DNA of 64,000 nt. It comes from Streptomyces sp. 378 (GTDB taxonomy: Bacteria > Actinomycetota > Actinomycetes > Streptomycetales > Streptomycetaceae). The notes below the pieces were generated by a model. The model ran no database searches. It was not told the DNA's origin and saw nothing but the letters and a program-made list of their open reading frames with translations. The translations under genes were made by a program, and so were the position numbers. The stretch lies in the NCBI RefSeq assembly GCF_030124145.1, contig NZ_JASKMS010000021.1, positions 1 to 64,000 on the forward strand, in the 5' to 3' direction. Shown piece after piece: positions 8,655 to 17,161 of this stretch (positions are counted from its first letter, which is position 1; each line of letters starts with the position of its first letter).

Positions 8655-9392
8655 ATGCGAGGAGCGGTGAGCCGAATCCTGGTGACCGGTTCCGCGGACG
8701 GGCTGGGGCGCGCCGCGGCGGAGGCGTTGCTGACCGCCGGGCACGACGTGGTGGTGCACGCCCGGAACGAGGAGCGCGCGGCGGCACTGGAGGAGCTGTC
8801 CGGTCGTGGGGCACAGCTCGTGGTGGGCGACTTCGCCGACCGTGACGCCGTACGGAAGGTCGCCGACGAGCTGAACGCCTCGCGGCCGCTCGACGCCGTC
8901 ATCCACAACGCCGGGGTGTGGAGCGGACCGGCGGTGATGCCGGTCAACATCGTCGCGCCGTATCTGCTGACCGCCCTGCTGCGGGGGCCGCGCCGGCTGG
9001 TGTACCTGAGCAGCAACTCGCATCTCGGCGGCCGTCCGTCGCTGGACGGGGTCGACTGGCGGGGCGAGAGCGCCGGGTCGTACGCCGACAGCAAGCTCTT
9101 CGTCACGACCCTCGCCGCCGTGGTGGCCCGGCTGCGCCCCGGGGTGCTGAGCAACGCCGTGGACCCCGGGTGGGTACCGACGAGGATGGGCGGGCCGAGC
9201 GCGCCGGACGACCTGGAGCTCGGCCACCGGACGCAGGAGTGGCTGGCGTCGAGCGACGCACCGGAGGCCCTGATCACCGGCGGGTACTGGTACCACGGCC
9301 GCAGGTCGGAGCCGCATCGCGCCGTCCACGACACGGCGTTCCAGGACCGGCTCGTGCGGGTGCTGGCCGAGGAGACGGGCACCGCGCTCTGA
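8655..9392 (+). CDS. Short-chain dehydrogenase/reductase
   Basis: A 245-residue classical-type SDR from ATG 8655 (GAGAGGGAGG ahead). The N-terminal Rossmann motif is TGSADGLG (residues 11-18), with NAGVW near 87 for the central-fold stabilising motif and an active-site Tyr143-xxx-Lys147 (YADSK). The catalytic serine fits SSNSHLGG about 13 residues before the tyrosine. It should bind NAD(P)(H) and reduce or oxidise a carbonyl/alcohol substrate that cannot be told from sequence. It stands alone between the GH43 gene and the PPK2 gene. Confidence 0.88.
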   Translation: MRGAVSRILVTGSADGLGRAAAEALLTAGHDVVVHARNEERAAALEELSGRGAQLVVGDFADRDAVRKVADELNASRPLDAVIHNAGVWSGPAVMPVNIVAPYLLTALLRGPRRLVYLSSNSHLGGRPSLDGVDWRGESAGSYADSKLFVTTLAAVVARLRPGVLSNAVDPGWVPTRMGGPSAPDDLELGHRTQEWLASSDAPEALITGGYWYHGRRSEPHRAVHDTAFQDRLVRVLAEETGTAL

Positions 9393-9623
9393 GCGGACGG
9401 CTCTCCCTCAGCTGCCCCGGCGCCCGCGAGCGGCTCCCCGGTCCTCAGTCGTCGACCGGCTCGTGGCCGAACCGGTCGGTGTGGACGCCGACCGCAGTGG
9501 CGTGCGACGGCCGCACCGGCTGACAGCTCCTCGACCGGTACGGCCGCTCCTCACATGGGAGGGACCGGGCGGGGCACCCGAGTGGCCGTCGCCTACCGAA
9601 CGAGCCGAGCGGGGAACCTCGTG

Positions 9624-10580
9624 ATGAACACCGACGACGCTGACAAACTGTTGGACGGACTGACCGTGGACGACAGTCGCCGCGAGCAGCCGATCGTGCT
9701 CGACGGAGAAGGGCGCCCCATCCGGACGTGGCGGGAGAACTATCCGTACGACCGCAAGGTGGGCCGCAAGGAGTACGAGCGGGCCAAGCGGGTCCTGCAG
9801 ATAGAGATGCTGAAGCTCCAGCGGTGGGTCAAGGACACCGGTGCCCGCGTGATCGTCGTGTGCGAGGGGCGTGACGCGGCGGGCAAGGGCGGCACGATCC
9901 AGCGGTTCATCGAGCGGCTCAACCCGCGTGGCGCACGCGTGGTCGCCCTGGACAAGCCCACCGAGCGCGAGTCGGGCCAGTGGTACTTCCAGCGGTACAT
10001 CGCGCATCTGCCGACCGCCGGGGAGATCGTCTTCTTCGACCGTTCCTGGTACAACCGGGCCGGTGTGGAGCGCGTGATGGGCTACTGCTCCAAGGACGAG
10101 TACGAGCTGTTCCTCGACCAGTGTCCGGCCTTCGAGCGGATGCTGGTCGACGACGGCGTCCTGCTGGTGAAGTTCTGGTTCTCCGTGTCCCGCTCCGAGC
10201 AGCGCACACGCTTCGCGATTCGGCAGGTCGATCCCGTGCGCCAGTGGAAGCTCTCCCCCACCGACCTGGCCTCGCTGGACCTCTGGGACGACTACACGGA
10301 GGCGAAGGTGGACATGTTCCGCGCCACGGACACCGCACACGCCCCCTGGACCGTGGTCAAGAGCAACGACAAGCGGCGCGCGCGGCTGGAGACCATGCGC
10401 AGTCTCCTGTCGCGCATCGACTACGCCAGCAAGGACAGCGAGGCGGTCGGCTCACCCGACCCCCTCATCGTCGGCGCGGCCGACACCCTTCTGGAGCCCG
10501 GTGAGGAGGACACCACACTGTCTCCCACTCCGCTGTCCCCCGGTGCCGACGGACCCGGCAACCACCCCGAGACGGACTGA
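9624..10580 (+). CDS. ppk2: Polyphosphate kinase 2 family protein
   Basis: A 318-residue cytoplasmic kinase of the PPK2 family, which moves phosphate between polyphosphate and nucleotides. Walker A is GRDAAGKGG with K88. Walker B with lid is FFDRSWYNRAGVERVMG. The SDLWDDYTEA-like region (LDLWDDYTEAKVDMF) and a WTVVKSNDKRRAR segment are typical of single-domain class I PPK2. ATG 9624 is chosen over GTG 9621 and longer options because family proteins begin near here. The acidic, proline-rich C-terminal tail after residue about 285 is not part of the fold. Class I enzymes mainly turn NDP into NTP using polyphosphate. No operon partner is visible. Confidence 0.92.
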   Translation: MNTDDADKLLDGLTVDDSRREQPIVLDGEGRPIRTWRENYPYDRKVGRKEYERAKRVLQIEMLKLQRWVKDTGARVIVVCEGRDAAGKGGTIQRFIERLNPRGARVVALDKPTERESGQWYFQRYIAHLPTAGEIVFFDRSWYNRAGVERVMGYCSKDEYELFLDQCPAFERMLVDDGVLLVKFWFSVSRSEQRTRFAIRQVDPVRQWKLSPTDLASLDLWDDYTEAKVDMFRATDTAHAPWTVVKSNDKRRARLETMRSLLSRIDYASKDSEAVGSPDPLIVGAADTLLEPGEEDTTLSPTPLSPGADGPGNHPETD

Positions 10581-10652
10581 CCGCCTCCGGGCCCTCCCAC
10601 ACAGGGCGAGGGGGCCCGTTCGTTCGCACAGGGCGAGGGGACCCGGTCCGTG

Positions 10653-11015
10653 TCAGCGCTGGGCGGCGGCTCGTGTTTCCGTGCGGTGGTCGTAGTACGC
10701 CCAGACGGCCACCGCCAGCACGGCGGTGAGCCCCACTGTCAGGACCCGCAGGGCGCCACTGGTCAGGTAGGCGACGAGACCGGTGAGCCCCGCCCCGCCC
10801 AGCATGATCAGGCGGCTCAAGAAGCGGTTCTCGGGCGGCTGGGGGTCCTCCCGGTCCTTGAGGTCGTGCAGGGCGTCATGAGCCGGATGTGCGGAGCCGC
10901 GCCGGGAGCGGGCGCGGTAGGCCAGTCCGTAGCTGATCAGCGCGTACAGCGCGAGAGCGCCCAGGACCCAGAGCCAGACGTAGGGGTCGTCACTCGATCC
11001 ACGTGCCAGGTACAC
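10653..11015 (-). CDS. Small membrane protein of unknown function
   Basis: A 120-residue protein from GTG 11015, with GGAGAAG six bases before it. Three hydrophobic helices are seen: residues about 12-32 (VWLWVLGALALYALISYGLA), 69-84 and 87-106. The loop after the first helix is basic and charged. It resembles short Streptomyces integral membrane proteins with no known role. It is convergent with ppk2 and lies in the same direction as the ATPase gene at 11076-11501, 60 bases downstream of it, so the two may be cotranscribed. Confidence 0.7.
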   Translation of the reverse strand: MYLARGSSDDPYVWLWVLGALALYALISYGLAYRARSRRGSAHPAHDALHDLKDREDPQPPENRFLSRLIMLGGAGLTGLVAYLTSGALRVLTVGLTAVLAVAVWAYYDHRTETRAAAQR

Positions 11016-11075
11016 GACACTTCTCCTCGGAACCGATCCTCACCGGGTGAGCGGAAGTCGACTGCCGCCGCGGTC

Positions 11076-11501
11076 CTACCGACTGGCGCCGGCGCCAGTG
11101 CCGTCGGGGTCGGCCGGGCGGAAGCATGCCGTCACCGTCTTGCCGTGCCGCTGACAGCTGACGCCCCACTCGTCGGCGAGCTGGCGCACGATGGACACCC
11201 CGCGGCCGGAGACCTCCCCCGGCTCGGGGTCGCGCTGGCGCGGCAGCGTCGGGTCCTCGTCGTGAACGCTCACATGCAGGCAGTCGCCATCCCACGTGAG
11301 GACCAGGTGCGCGTCACTGTGCGCGTGGATGTGCGCGTTGGTGATCAGCTCGGACACGGCCAGCACGACGGCGTCCACCGTGTCGGGTTCGACAGCGGCC
11401 CACGGCAGGGAGTCGAGCCGCTCGCGCGTCCACTCCCGTCCGGCGCGGACGCCTTCGGACATACGGAACGAGTGCGCCCACCCCATCGCCTTCACTGCCA
11501 C
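11076..11501 (-). CDS. SpoIIE-partner-type ATP-binding (HATPase) regulatory protein
   Basis: A 141-residue histidine-kinase-like ATPase domain protein of the RsbW/SpoIIAB-like group that is abundant in Streptomyces. The N-box is AVSELITNAHIHA (about residues 49-61), the G1 box is VHDEDP and the G2 region is GRGVSIVRQLADEWGV. Such proteins are anti-sigma-type kinases or ATP-binding switches controlled by SpoIIE/PP2C phosphatases. Two possible phosphatases are encoded in this window (37124-38236 and, in part, at the right edge) but neither is adjacent, so pairing is speculation. The target is unknown. Confidence 0.82.
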   Translation of the reverse strand: MAVKAMGWAHSFRMSEGVRAGREWTRERLDSLPWAAVEPDTVDAVVLAVSELITNAHIHAHSDAHLVLTWDGDCLHVSVHDEDPTLPRQRDPEPGEVSGRGVSIVRQLADEWGVSCQRHGKTVTACFRPADPDGTGAGASR

Positions 11502-11649
11502 TCCCCCGGTCCCCTCTCCTGTGTCCGCACAGTCAGTGCTCAGACCGTGTACCCGGTCCCGGCCCCGACAGGCATGAGGGCACCGGCGTCACCGGACGGG
11601 GGTTCGGCGACTCGGGGGCGGCGGGTTCTCACAGCGCCTGCAGCCTCAC

Positions 11650-11665
11650 TATGACACTCGTCATA
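11650..11665. promoter_or_regulatory. Inverted repeat upstream of the tautomerase gene
   Basis: Perfect palindrome TATGAC-ACTC-GTCATA, 45 bases upstream of the tautomerase start. A second AT-rich inverted repeat TTATA-N8-TATAA follows at 11684-11701, directly before the AAGGAG ribosome site. The pair, in an AT-rich patch, looks like the operator/promoter of a TetR-, MarR- or HxlR-type repressor. No such regulator is adjacent. Confidence 0.5.
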
Positions 11666-11709
11666 TCTCCATGTGGGCTCGATTTATAGCAGTCGTTATA
11701 AGGAGAGCC

Positions 11710-12188
11710 ATGACCGTCATCACCGTCAACAGTTCGAAGGGCCGCCTGAGCCGGGAGCAGCGCAGCAAGCCGACCGGGACCCTGACGGACGCCGTGCTCG
11801 TGCCCGAGGTCGGACAGCTCGCCCCGGCCGCGCGGGTCGGGTTCCAGGTGTGCACTTCACCGAACGCGAGCCGGACATGATGGCCATCGGCGACCGGCTG
11901 CTGGCCGATGCGGGACCGGACACCGACGCGATGGTGCTCGACGTGACGGTCATGGACGGGGACTGGCGGCGGGAAGTGCGCGCCGAGGTCATCGAGCGCG
12001 TGCTGGCCGCGATGGCCGACGCCTGCGGCCTCACGGAGCCGTCGCCGAGCTGGTGGGTGACCTTCCGGGTGATCGACGAGGGCAGCTGGGGCTCGCGCGG
12101 CACCGTCCTCTCCGTCCTCTCCCTGCTGGACAGCGGCGTGTTCATCGAGGAGAAGGCCACAGCCGTCCGCGCCGCACTCGGCGCGTGA
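11710..12188 (+). pseudogene. Tautomerase-family gene broken by a 2-bp frameshift
   Basis: ATG 11710 follows AAGGAG by 5 bases. The frame opens MTVITVNSSKGRLSREQRSK...VPEVGQLAPAARVGFQV and then meets a stop at 11878. The homologous continuation HFTEREPDMMAIGDRLL...KATAVRAALGA is in another frame down to 12188. The break falls at the GTGTG run around 11848-11853; removing one TG restores one continuous protein of about 158 residues. The N-terminal half matches the 4-oxalocrotonate tautomerase-like superfamily pattern but lacks the usual Pro1 (Thr follows the Met). It could be a true null allele, slippage at a dinucleotide run, or a sequencing error. Confidence 0.7.
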
Positions 12189-12635
12189 CCCGATGAATTC
12201 ACCCCTTCCGCACCACCGCGCCACCGCGCCACTCCTGCCCCCCCGAGCCCTCTTTCCCGGCCTGCGAGAGCCCCGCGCCAGGTCCCCTCTGCCTCCGGCT
12301 CAGCGATGACGTCCGCCCGGGACCGGTGACCCGTCACCCCTCGCGGAGAGAGCAGGACCCGCCCCGATGCGGATGGTGGGCGGGCCCTGCTCGTGCGCAC
12401 CATTGTCGGGACCGCACCGGCGGGTGGGCCACGCGTGAGATCCGCCGATGTGCGCGCGGCGCGCACACCCTGCGCGCACGGCGTACATCCCGCGCACGTC
12501 CCGCGCCCCGGATACCACCCCGGGGCGCTGCCGTACGCCGCGTCACACGGTCCGGTGCCGCATCGCGCCGCCCGGTCACCCCTTGGCGCCGCCCGCACGT
12601 CACATGGCACGGCCCGGTGGGGGTACGCGGTCCGC
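12189..12635. other. Intergenic region with GCGC-rich inverted repeat
   Basis: There are 447 bases with no supported gene. The only structure seen is a perfect 7-bp inverted repeat GTGCGCG-CGG-CGCGCAC at 12450-12466, followed by several more GCGCAC copies up to about 12510. The composition is extreme in CG steps. No promoter motif could be assigned. Confidence 0.4.
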
Positions 12636-12959
12636 ATGACCAACGGCACTAGCGAAGACGACGACCGGACCCAGCAGGTGGAGAACGCCGAGGCGGAGCG
12701 GGCTGCCGCCCGTCCCTTCAGCTATCCGCATCCGGAGCGGCGTGCCGGGGTGCGCGCCACCCGGCACATCAGCCGCGAGCAGGCCGACGCGGACAGCGTT
12801 CCCGGCGTCCCGGGCGGCTACGGCACCACGAGCGGCGGCCAGGCCGGCGGCCGGGGCACGCCCCGGCCCGGCGATGAGGACACCGCCGAGGAGTCGGGCG
12901 TGACCGATGTCGCCCAGGGGCGGGAGCCGCGTTCCGACCGGGGAGGTGACGACTCGTAA
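12636..12959 (+). CDS. Small, highly charged protein of unknown function
   Basis: A 107-residue product from ATG 12636, rich in E, D, R, G and T and without hydrophobic segments, so probably disordered and cytoplasmic. The N-terminal half has the segment SYPHPERRAGVRATRHISRE, and the C-terminal half is low-complexity (GGQAGGRGTPRPGDEDTAEE). Codon third positions are strongly G/C, which supports coding. No family was recognised. No clear ribosome site is visible (GGTGGGGG lies about 15 bases upstream). Confidence 0.5.
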   Translation: MTNGTSEDDDRTQQVENAEAERAAARPFSYPHPERRAGVRATRHISREQADADSVPGVPGGYGTTSGGQAGGRGTPRPGDEDTAEESGVTDVAQGREPRSDRGGDDS

Positions 12960-13066
12960 GTACGTACGCCACCGGCGCACGGAGCCGGGTGCGACCCCGG
13001 GTAGCACCCGTCGGCCTGCGGAGACGATACTGGCAGACGCACGTACCCCCGCTCACAGATGGACCC

Positions 13067-14215
13067 ATGCAGACCTCCCTCACCGCCCGCTCCATGACGC
13101 CCGCCACGGTGTGGCCGGCGCGTGGCCGCCATGCCTCGGGATCCGCGGAAGACGTTCTCCGACGCTCGCTGCAGCAGCGCAAGGACAGTCACGCCATCGA
13201 CGACTTCCTGGAGTTGCCCGAAGACGGCGCCGCCCCGGCGGAGCGGGTCTTCGAGGCGCGCTGGCGGGCCGGCGACGACGTGCCCGTGCGCGCCCGGCTG
13301 AGCGTGCGGGCCGCCGAGGGCGAGGTGCCCGGGCAGGAGTGGATCCTGGTCGCCGAGGCCGAGGCGCCGTGGGACGAGACCTGGCCCTCCCCCACCGCCC
13401 TGTTCTGGCCGGAGGAGCCGGACACCGCCTGGGAGCAGGATCCCGGCACACGGCTGGCCCTGGGCGAGATCAATCCGCTGCCCCGGGACGACAAGGAGAT
13501 CCGCCGCCTGCTGAAGAACGCGGTGCGCGGCGGATGGCACATCCACGTGGTCGTGCACGAGGCGATGACGACCGACGACCGAGGGCGTACGCCGCTGGCG
13601 CGGTGGCTGCCTCCGGGCCTGCGCCACCGTGTGGTGGAGCATCACGCCGCTCCGCAGCAACTGCGCGGCCTCAACTGGGCCCTACGGGCCTTCGGCGTGC
13701 AGGTGCCCCGTGGTGGAGCGGTGGTGCTGCCCGGGGTCCCGGCGCCGGAGGGTTACGACGCCCAGGACTTCTCCGTGCGCGCGGTCTTCCTCGACGGGTC
13801 CGAGCCGGCCGACCTCGTCGACGCCGTGAAGCGGTTCGCCGCACTGCCCAGGCTCCTGCCCGACGGGGCCGAGGACGCCCTGACCGCGCTGCGGGAGGAC
13901 TGGCACCTGCTGACACTCCAGGAGGAACTGGAACGTCAGCGCGCTCTGGTGGCCATGTACGCCGAGGCGCTGGAGGCCATGACGAAGTCCCGTGACCTGT
14001 ACCGGGAGGCGGCCGAAAGCGCCCACGAGGCCCTGGCCGCCTACCAGGAGTCCGCGGGCATCGCTCCCGTCGGACCGCAGCCGTCCGGTCCCCCCGCGGT
14101 GTCCCCGCTCCAGCAGCTCACACGGACCTTCGAACGCTTCAAGGTCAAGCGCCCCGCGATCACGGCCGGTGACGAGAAGAGCGCCACGGCCCAGCACGTG
14201 GCGCCGGAAGGGTAA
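13067..14215 (+). CDS. Conserved-looking protein of unknown function with C-terminal coiled coil
   Basis: A 382-residue soluble protein from ATG 13067; an in-frame ATG at 13094 is the alternative. No signal peptide or membrane helix was seen. Residues about 20-240 are an alpha/beta region with no motif known to me (it includes LALGEINPLPRDDKEIRRLL and GWHIHVVVHEAMTTDDRGRT). Residues about 285-345 form a strong helical/coiled-coil stretch (LTLQEELERQRALVAMYAEA, then SRDLYREAAESAHEALAAYQ). The tail is proline-rich. The function cannot be told. It starts 107 bases after the preceding small gene, so cotranscription is possible. Confidence 0.7.
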   Translation: MQTSLTARSMTPATVWPARGRHASGSAEDVLRRSLQQRKDSHAIDDFLELPEDGAAPAERVFEARWRAGDDVPVRARLSVRAAEGEVPGQEWILVAEAEAPWDETWPSPTALFWPEEPDTAWEQDPGTRLALGEINPLPRDDKEIRRLLKNAVRGGWHIHVVVHEAMTTDDRGRTPLARWLPPGLRHRVVEHHAAPQQLRGLNWALRAFGVQVPRGGAVVLPGVPAPEGYDAQDFSVRAVFLDGSEPADLVDAVKRFAALPRLLPDGAEDALTALREDWHLLTLQEELERQRALVAMYAEALEAMTKSRDLYREAAESAHEALAAYQESAGIAPVGPQPSGPPAVSPLQQLTRTFERFKVKRPAITAGDEKSATAQHVAPEG

Positions 14216-14277
14216 GCGCCCTTTCCGCGTGCGGCGCGTGTGTACTCGGCCCCGGCGTTTGTCACTGGCCCCGGCCT

Positions 14278-14958
14278 TCACGGCGGCGCCCCGTACGGTG
14301 CGCCGGAGGCCGGGCCGGAGCCGGGCCGGAGCTCCACCGGGTTGTCGTCGAGCGACCGGATGACGAACGGGCGCGGACCCGGCCGGCCGGTGCTGTCCCG
14401 GGCGGCCGGATCGGCCTCGTCCGGGTCGCGCACGTCGGGCCGTCTGTCGTCGCCGGGGCCGGCGGTGTACCGCGCGGCGTCGTCCGGGACCGCGTCGGCG
14501 GTCGCGGCGGACTCCTGTGCCCGCTCCGTCCGGTCCACGGCGGGAGCGGCGGGCTGCGCCTCGGCGGGGTCCAGCCAGTCCTGAGCGGGCGGGGGCGGAG
14601 GCGGCTGCGCGGCGGGCCGCTCCGGGGCCGGGTCGGAGGGCCGCTCGGTCGCCGTTCCCGCGCCGGGGGACGTGGGCCACGCGGGCGCCTGCTCCGCCTG
14701 GTGCGAGCCGGGGGCGTCGGGCGAGGGCATCCGGTCCGGGCCGGGGTCCCGTAGGCCGCGTTCCCGTCCCGGCCGCCGGGTGGGAACCGAGGGCGACGGG
14801 CTCGGCCTCGGCTCGCCCGGCCTGGTGGAGGTCGGCGGCGGACCGGGGATACCCCGTCCGGTACGTGTCGTACGGCTCGGCGGCGGGCTGTGCGCTCGTC
14901 TGCTCCACCGGCCGCTCCTGCGCCCCCGTCCTGGGACGAGCGACGTTACGCTGACCAT
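14278..14958 (-). pseudogene. Proline-rich ORF, probably frameshifted
   Basis: The frame of 226 codons that ends at 14278 is coding-like only in its second half (ERPAAQPPPPPPAQDWLDP, later RPFVIRSLDDNPVELRPGSG). Over the first about 180 bases (plus strand about 14790-14960) the GC3-rich, protein-like frame is a different one, reading VEQTSAQPAAEPYDTYRTGY. An indel around 14760-14800 would join them into one disordered proline-rich protein ending in a short ordered tail. No convincing start or ribosome site was found. No function is assigned. Confidence 0.35.
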
Positions 14959-15130
14959 TACTAGGCGTCCCCGTCACCCCGTGCCACTCGTGTGAGCCAC
15001 CGGGATGACCACCCGCGCGGAAAATCCGCCGACTCGCCCACATGTCGGTCCCGGCCGCAATACAGCCGCCGGAAACGGGAATCCAGCTAAGGACACCCCG
15101 TGCCCCGGCACGCCATGAGGAGGGCAACCC

Positions 15131-15454
15131 GTGGATACGACCACACAGGTGATCATCCTGGCGGCGGTTCTCGCGGCCGTCGTCCTCGTCTTCGCCGTCG
15201 TCGTCCTCGTGCGGCTGGTCCGGACCCGGCGCGATCTGCGGCGCGCGGGCCTGCCCACGGGTCCGCGCTGGGTCTTCTGGGGCGCGGTGCTCTATTTCGT
15301 GCTGCCCACCGACCTGCTGCCCGACCCGGTCTACCTGGACGACATGGGCGTCCTGCTGCTCGCTCTGCGCACCGTCCGCGGCTCCCTCGGCGAACGGGAG
15401 CGCAGTACGACACACCGGCCGGACCAGCAACCGGCGAATAACTACGGAAAGTAA
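15131..15454 (+). CDS. DUF1232 (YkvA-like) small membrane protein
   Basis: A 107-residue protein from GTG 15131 behind GAGGAGGG. The N-terminal membrane helix is residues about 6-28, then a basic segment (RLVRTRRDLRR). The DUF1232 signature follows: FWGAVLYFVLPTDLLPDPV, where 'Y.. .PTDLLPD' is typical, then YLDDMGVLLLALR. The family is widespread in bacteria with unknown function. The polar tail after residue 85 is unstructured. It lies 119 bases upstream of the RiPP precursor gene, in the same direction, but with enough space for a separate promoter. Confidence 0.8.
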   Translation: MDTTTQVIILAAVLAAVVLVFAVVVLVRLVRTRRDLRRAGLPTGPRWVFWGAVLYFVLPTDLLPDPVYLDDMGVLLLALRTVRGSLGERERSTTHRPDQQPANNYGK

Positions 15455-15573
15455 GGAAACCAACCACCCGTTCGACTCGTATAAGTCTCTGGAAGCCGAA
15501 ACACGTCGGCGTACCGGGCGGCCGCGCCCCCGGGGCGCCACTTGATCGGCGCAGTACCGACGAGGGAGAGACG

Positions 15574-15765
15574 ATGCAACCGTTCGCGCTCAACTACGCG
15601 CGCCCGGCAGTGGACTTGGAAGCTGCCATTCCGTACGTGTACGACGCCGGACTGCAGTTGAACGTGCTCCGCGACGGCCGTGTAGCGGCCTGTGACTTCG
15701 CCCTGTTGAGAGAGTTCGGCACCACCACCTCCACCGCCGGCTCCAAGACGCACTTCGACGACTGA
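15574..15765 (+). CDS. tgmA: Graspetide (ATP-grasp RiPP) precursor peptide
   Basis: A 63-residue precursor from ATG 15574 with GAGGGAGAG four bases ahead. The leader has the conserved block PFALNYARP (residues 3-11) and the segment QLNVLRDGR. The C-terminal core GTTTSTAGSKTHFDD (49-63) offers five Thr/Ser hydroxyls and Lys58 as nucleophiles, and Asp62-Asp63 as acid acceptors. That is the pattern of an omega-ester or omega-amide cross-linked graspetide. It matches the Streptomyces family of putative ATP-grasp target RiPPs (TgmA type). The ATP-grasp ligase gene starts 16 bases downstream. The mature ring pattern cannot be told from sequence. Confidence 0.85.
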   Translation: MQPFALNYARPAVDLEAAIPYVYDAGLQLNVLRDGRVAACDFALLREFGTTTSTAGSKTHFDD

Positions 15766-15781
15766 CCGCGGGTCGCCGAAG

Positions 15782-16765
15782 ATGACCGTACTGATCCTCA
15801 CCTGCGAGGAGGACGTGACCGCGGACATGGTGGTCGTGCACCTGAACGCGACGGGGGTTCCGGTAGTCCGCGTCGACCCCGCCGATCTGACCGGTGGCGT
15901 CGCGCTGTCGGGGGAGTACGCGCACGGCCGGTTCCGCGGTCATCTGTCCGCCGGGGGGCGGCTGGTGAGCATCGGGGGGCTCCGTTCCGTGTGGGTACGC
16001 CGCCCCGGCGTACCGGCCGCGCGGGCGGCCCAGCCGTCCGCATGGCTGACCCAGGAGGCCGCCCAGGCGCTCTACGGCATGCTGCGGGGCTCGGACGCGC
16101 GCTGGATGAACCAGCCCGACGCGGCGCGCCGGGCCCGGCACAAGCCGTGGCAGCTGCGACTCGCCCAGAGGTGCGGCCTGCCCGTGCCCGCGACGCTGAT
16201 CACGACCTTCCCGCGCGCCGCCCGCGAGTTCGCCGAGCGCTACCCGGACCTGGTGGTCAAGCCGGTGTCGGGCGCGCATCCGCAGGACCCGCCGCGCGCC
16301 GTGCCGACCAGCCGCGTCCCGCCGGACACCGACTTCTCCGCCGTCGCGCTCGGGCCGACGCTGTTGCAGCGGCGGATCTCCAAGCGGGCCGACATCCGGC
16401 TCACCGTCGTGGGCGAGCGGATGCTGGCCGCCCGCAAGGCGACCGCCCGGGACGCGGACCCGGACGAGGTCGACGTGCGGTTCGCCGCGCCCGGCTCACC
16501 GTGGGAGCCCGTCGATGTGCCGTCCTCCATCGGCCCGGGCGTCCTGTCCTACCTGTGTGAGGCGGAACTGGCGTACGGCGCCTTCGACTTCGTGGAGGAC
16601 ACCGACGGGACGTGGTGGTTCCTGGAGTGCAACCAGTCGGGGCAGTTCGGCTTCGTCGAGGTGGAGACGGGTCAGCCGATCGCCCGCAGCATCGCCGAGT
16701 GGCTGTCCCGGCCCGTGCCGGTTCAGCCGTCCCATGTCAACGGCTGGAACACGAAGGTGGGTTGA
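15782..16765 (+). CDS. tgmB: ATP-grasp graspetide macrocyclase
   Basis: A 327-residue ATP-grasp ligase from ATG 15782, which should activate core Asp side chains as acyl phosphates and join them to Thr/Ser or Lys side chains. The N-terminal pre-ATP-grasp domain is residues about 1-110. The ATP-grasp fold follows, with LVVKPVSGAHP (phosphate-binding lysine strand), QRRISKRADIRLTVVGERML (typical RiPP-ligase motif before the substrate-binding arginine) and YGAFDFVEDTDGTWWFLECN with metal ligands D and E/N (FLECNQSGQF). This layout matches the TgmB/GRASP family found with TgmA. No O-methyltransferase (TgmC type) or transporter is next to the pair. Confidence 0.88.
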   Translation: MTVLILTCEEDVTADMVVVHLNATGVPVVRVDPADLTGGVALSGEYAHGRFRGHLSAGGRLVSIGGLRSVWVRRPGVPAARAAQPSAWLTQEAAQALYGMLRGSDARWMNQPDAARRARHKPWQLRLAQRCGLPVPATLITTFPRAAREFAERYPDLVVKPVSGAHPQDPPRAVPTSRVPPDTDFSAVALGPTLLQRRISKRADIRLTVVGERMLAARKATARDADPDEVDVRFAAPGSPWEPVDVPSSIGPGVLSYLCEAELAYGAFDFVEDTDGTWWFLECNQSGQFGFVEVETGQPIARSIAEWLSRPVPVQPSHVNGWNTKVG

Positions 16766-16819
16766 GCACCGGGGCCGGCGCGGACCGGGCCCGGTTCCGC
16801 CGCCCGGTTGCCGCCCGGT

Positions 16820-17023
16820 TCACTGGGGCCGGGGGCCGGGGAGCATGCCCGCGCGCTGCCAGCCGGCGCCCGGGGAGTGCGGGCGGTCGTAGCCGAGGGA
16901 CTGTGAGGGCCGCATGACCAGCTCCAGTTCCCTGCTCACCCGTTCGGCCTCGCGGCGCACCTGTGCGGGGACATCGCCACGCTCCGCGATGAGTCGGTCG
17001 TAGATGGGGGAATCCTGGAACAC
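16820..17023 (-). CDS. Small protein of unknown function
   Basis: A 67-residue protein from GTG 17023, convergent with tgmB. The opening FQDSPIYDRLIAERGDVPAQ and the helix VRREAERVSRELELVMR look like a short conserved actinobacterial helical protein. The C-terminal 25 residues are rich in G, P and R. There are no membrane or signal segments. The function is unknown, and a link with the graspetide pair is not supported beyond proximity. Confidence 0.6.
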   Translation of the reverse strand: MFQDSPIYDRLIAERGDVPAQVRREAERVSRELELVMRPSQSLGYDRPHSPGAGWQRAGMLPGPRPQ

Positions 17024-17161
17024 CCGTCAACGTGCCTTTCTGCTCGTCGGCCCCGTGCGGGGCGAGACTGCGAGTGTAGGCGGCAGGATGTCCCGGAGTG
17101 TGAATTCCTTGGGATGACTTGACGCAGACCGGACATCCGTGACAGGGAGAACGGCGCCTTC

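Noticed and set aside
10595..10650. Direct repeat CACAGGGCGAGGGG after ppk2 as a mobile-element scar
   Set aside because: Two copies about 27 bases apart with no inverted ends or target duplication; more likely part of a weak terminator.
11710..11880. Short tautomerase-like ORF as an intact small gene
   Set aside because: It ends abruptly where a full-length homologue continues in another frame; better read as a frameshift.
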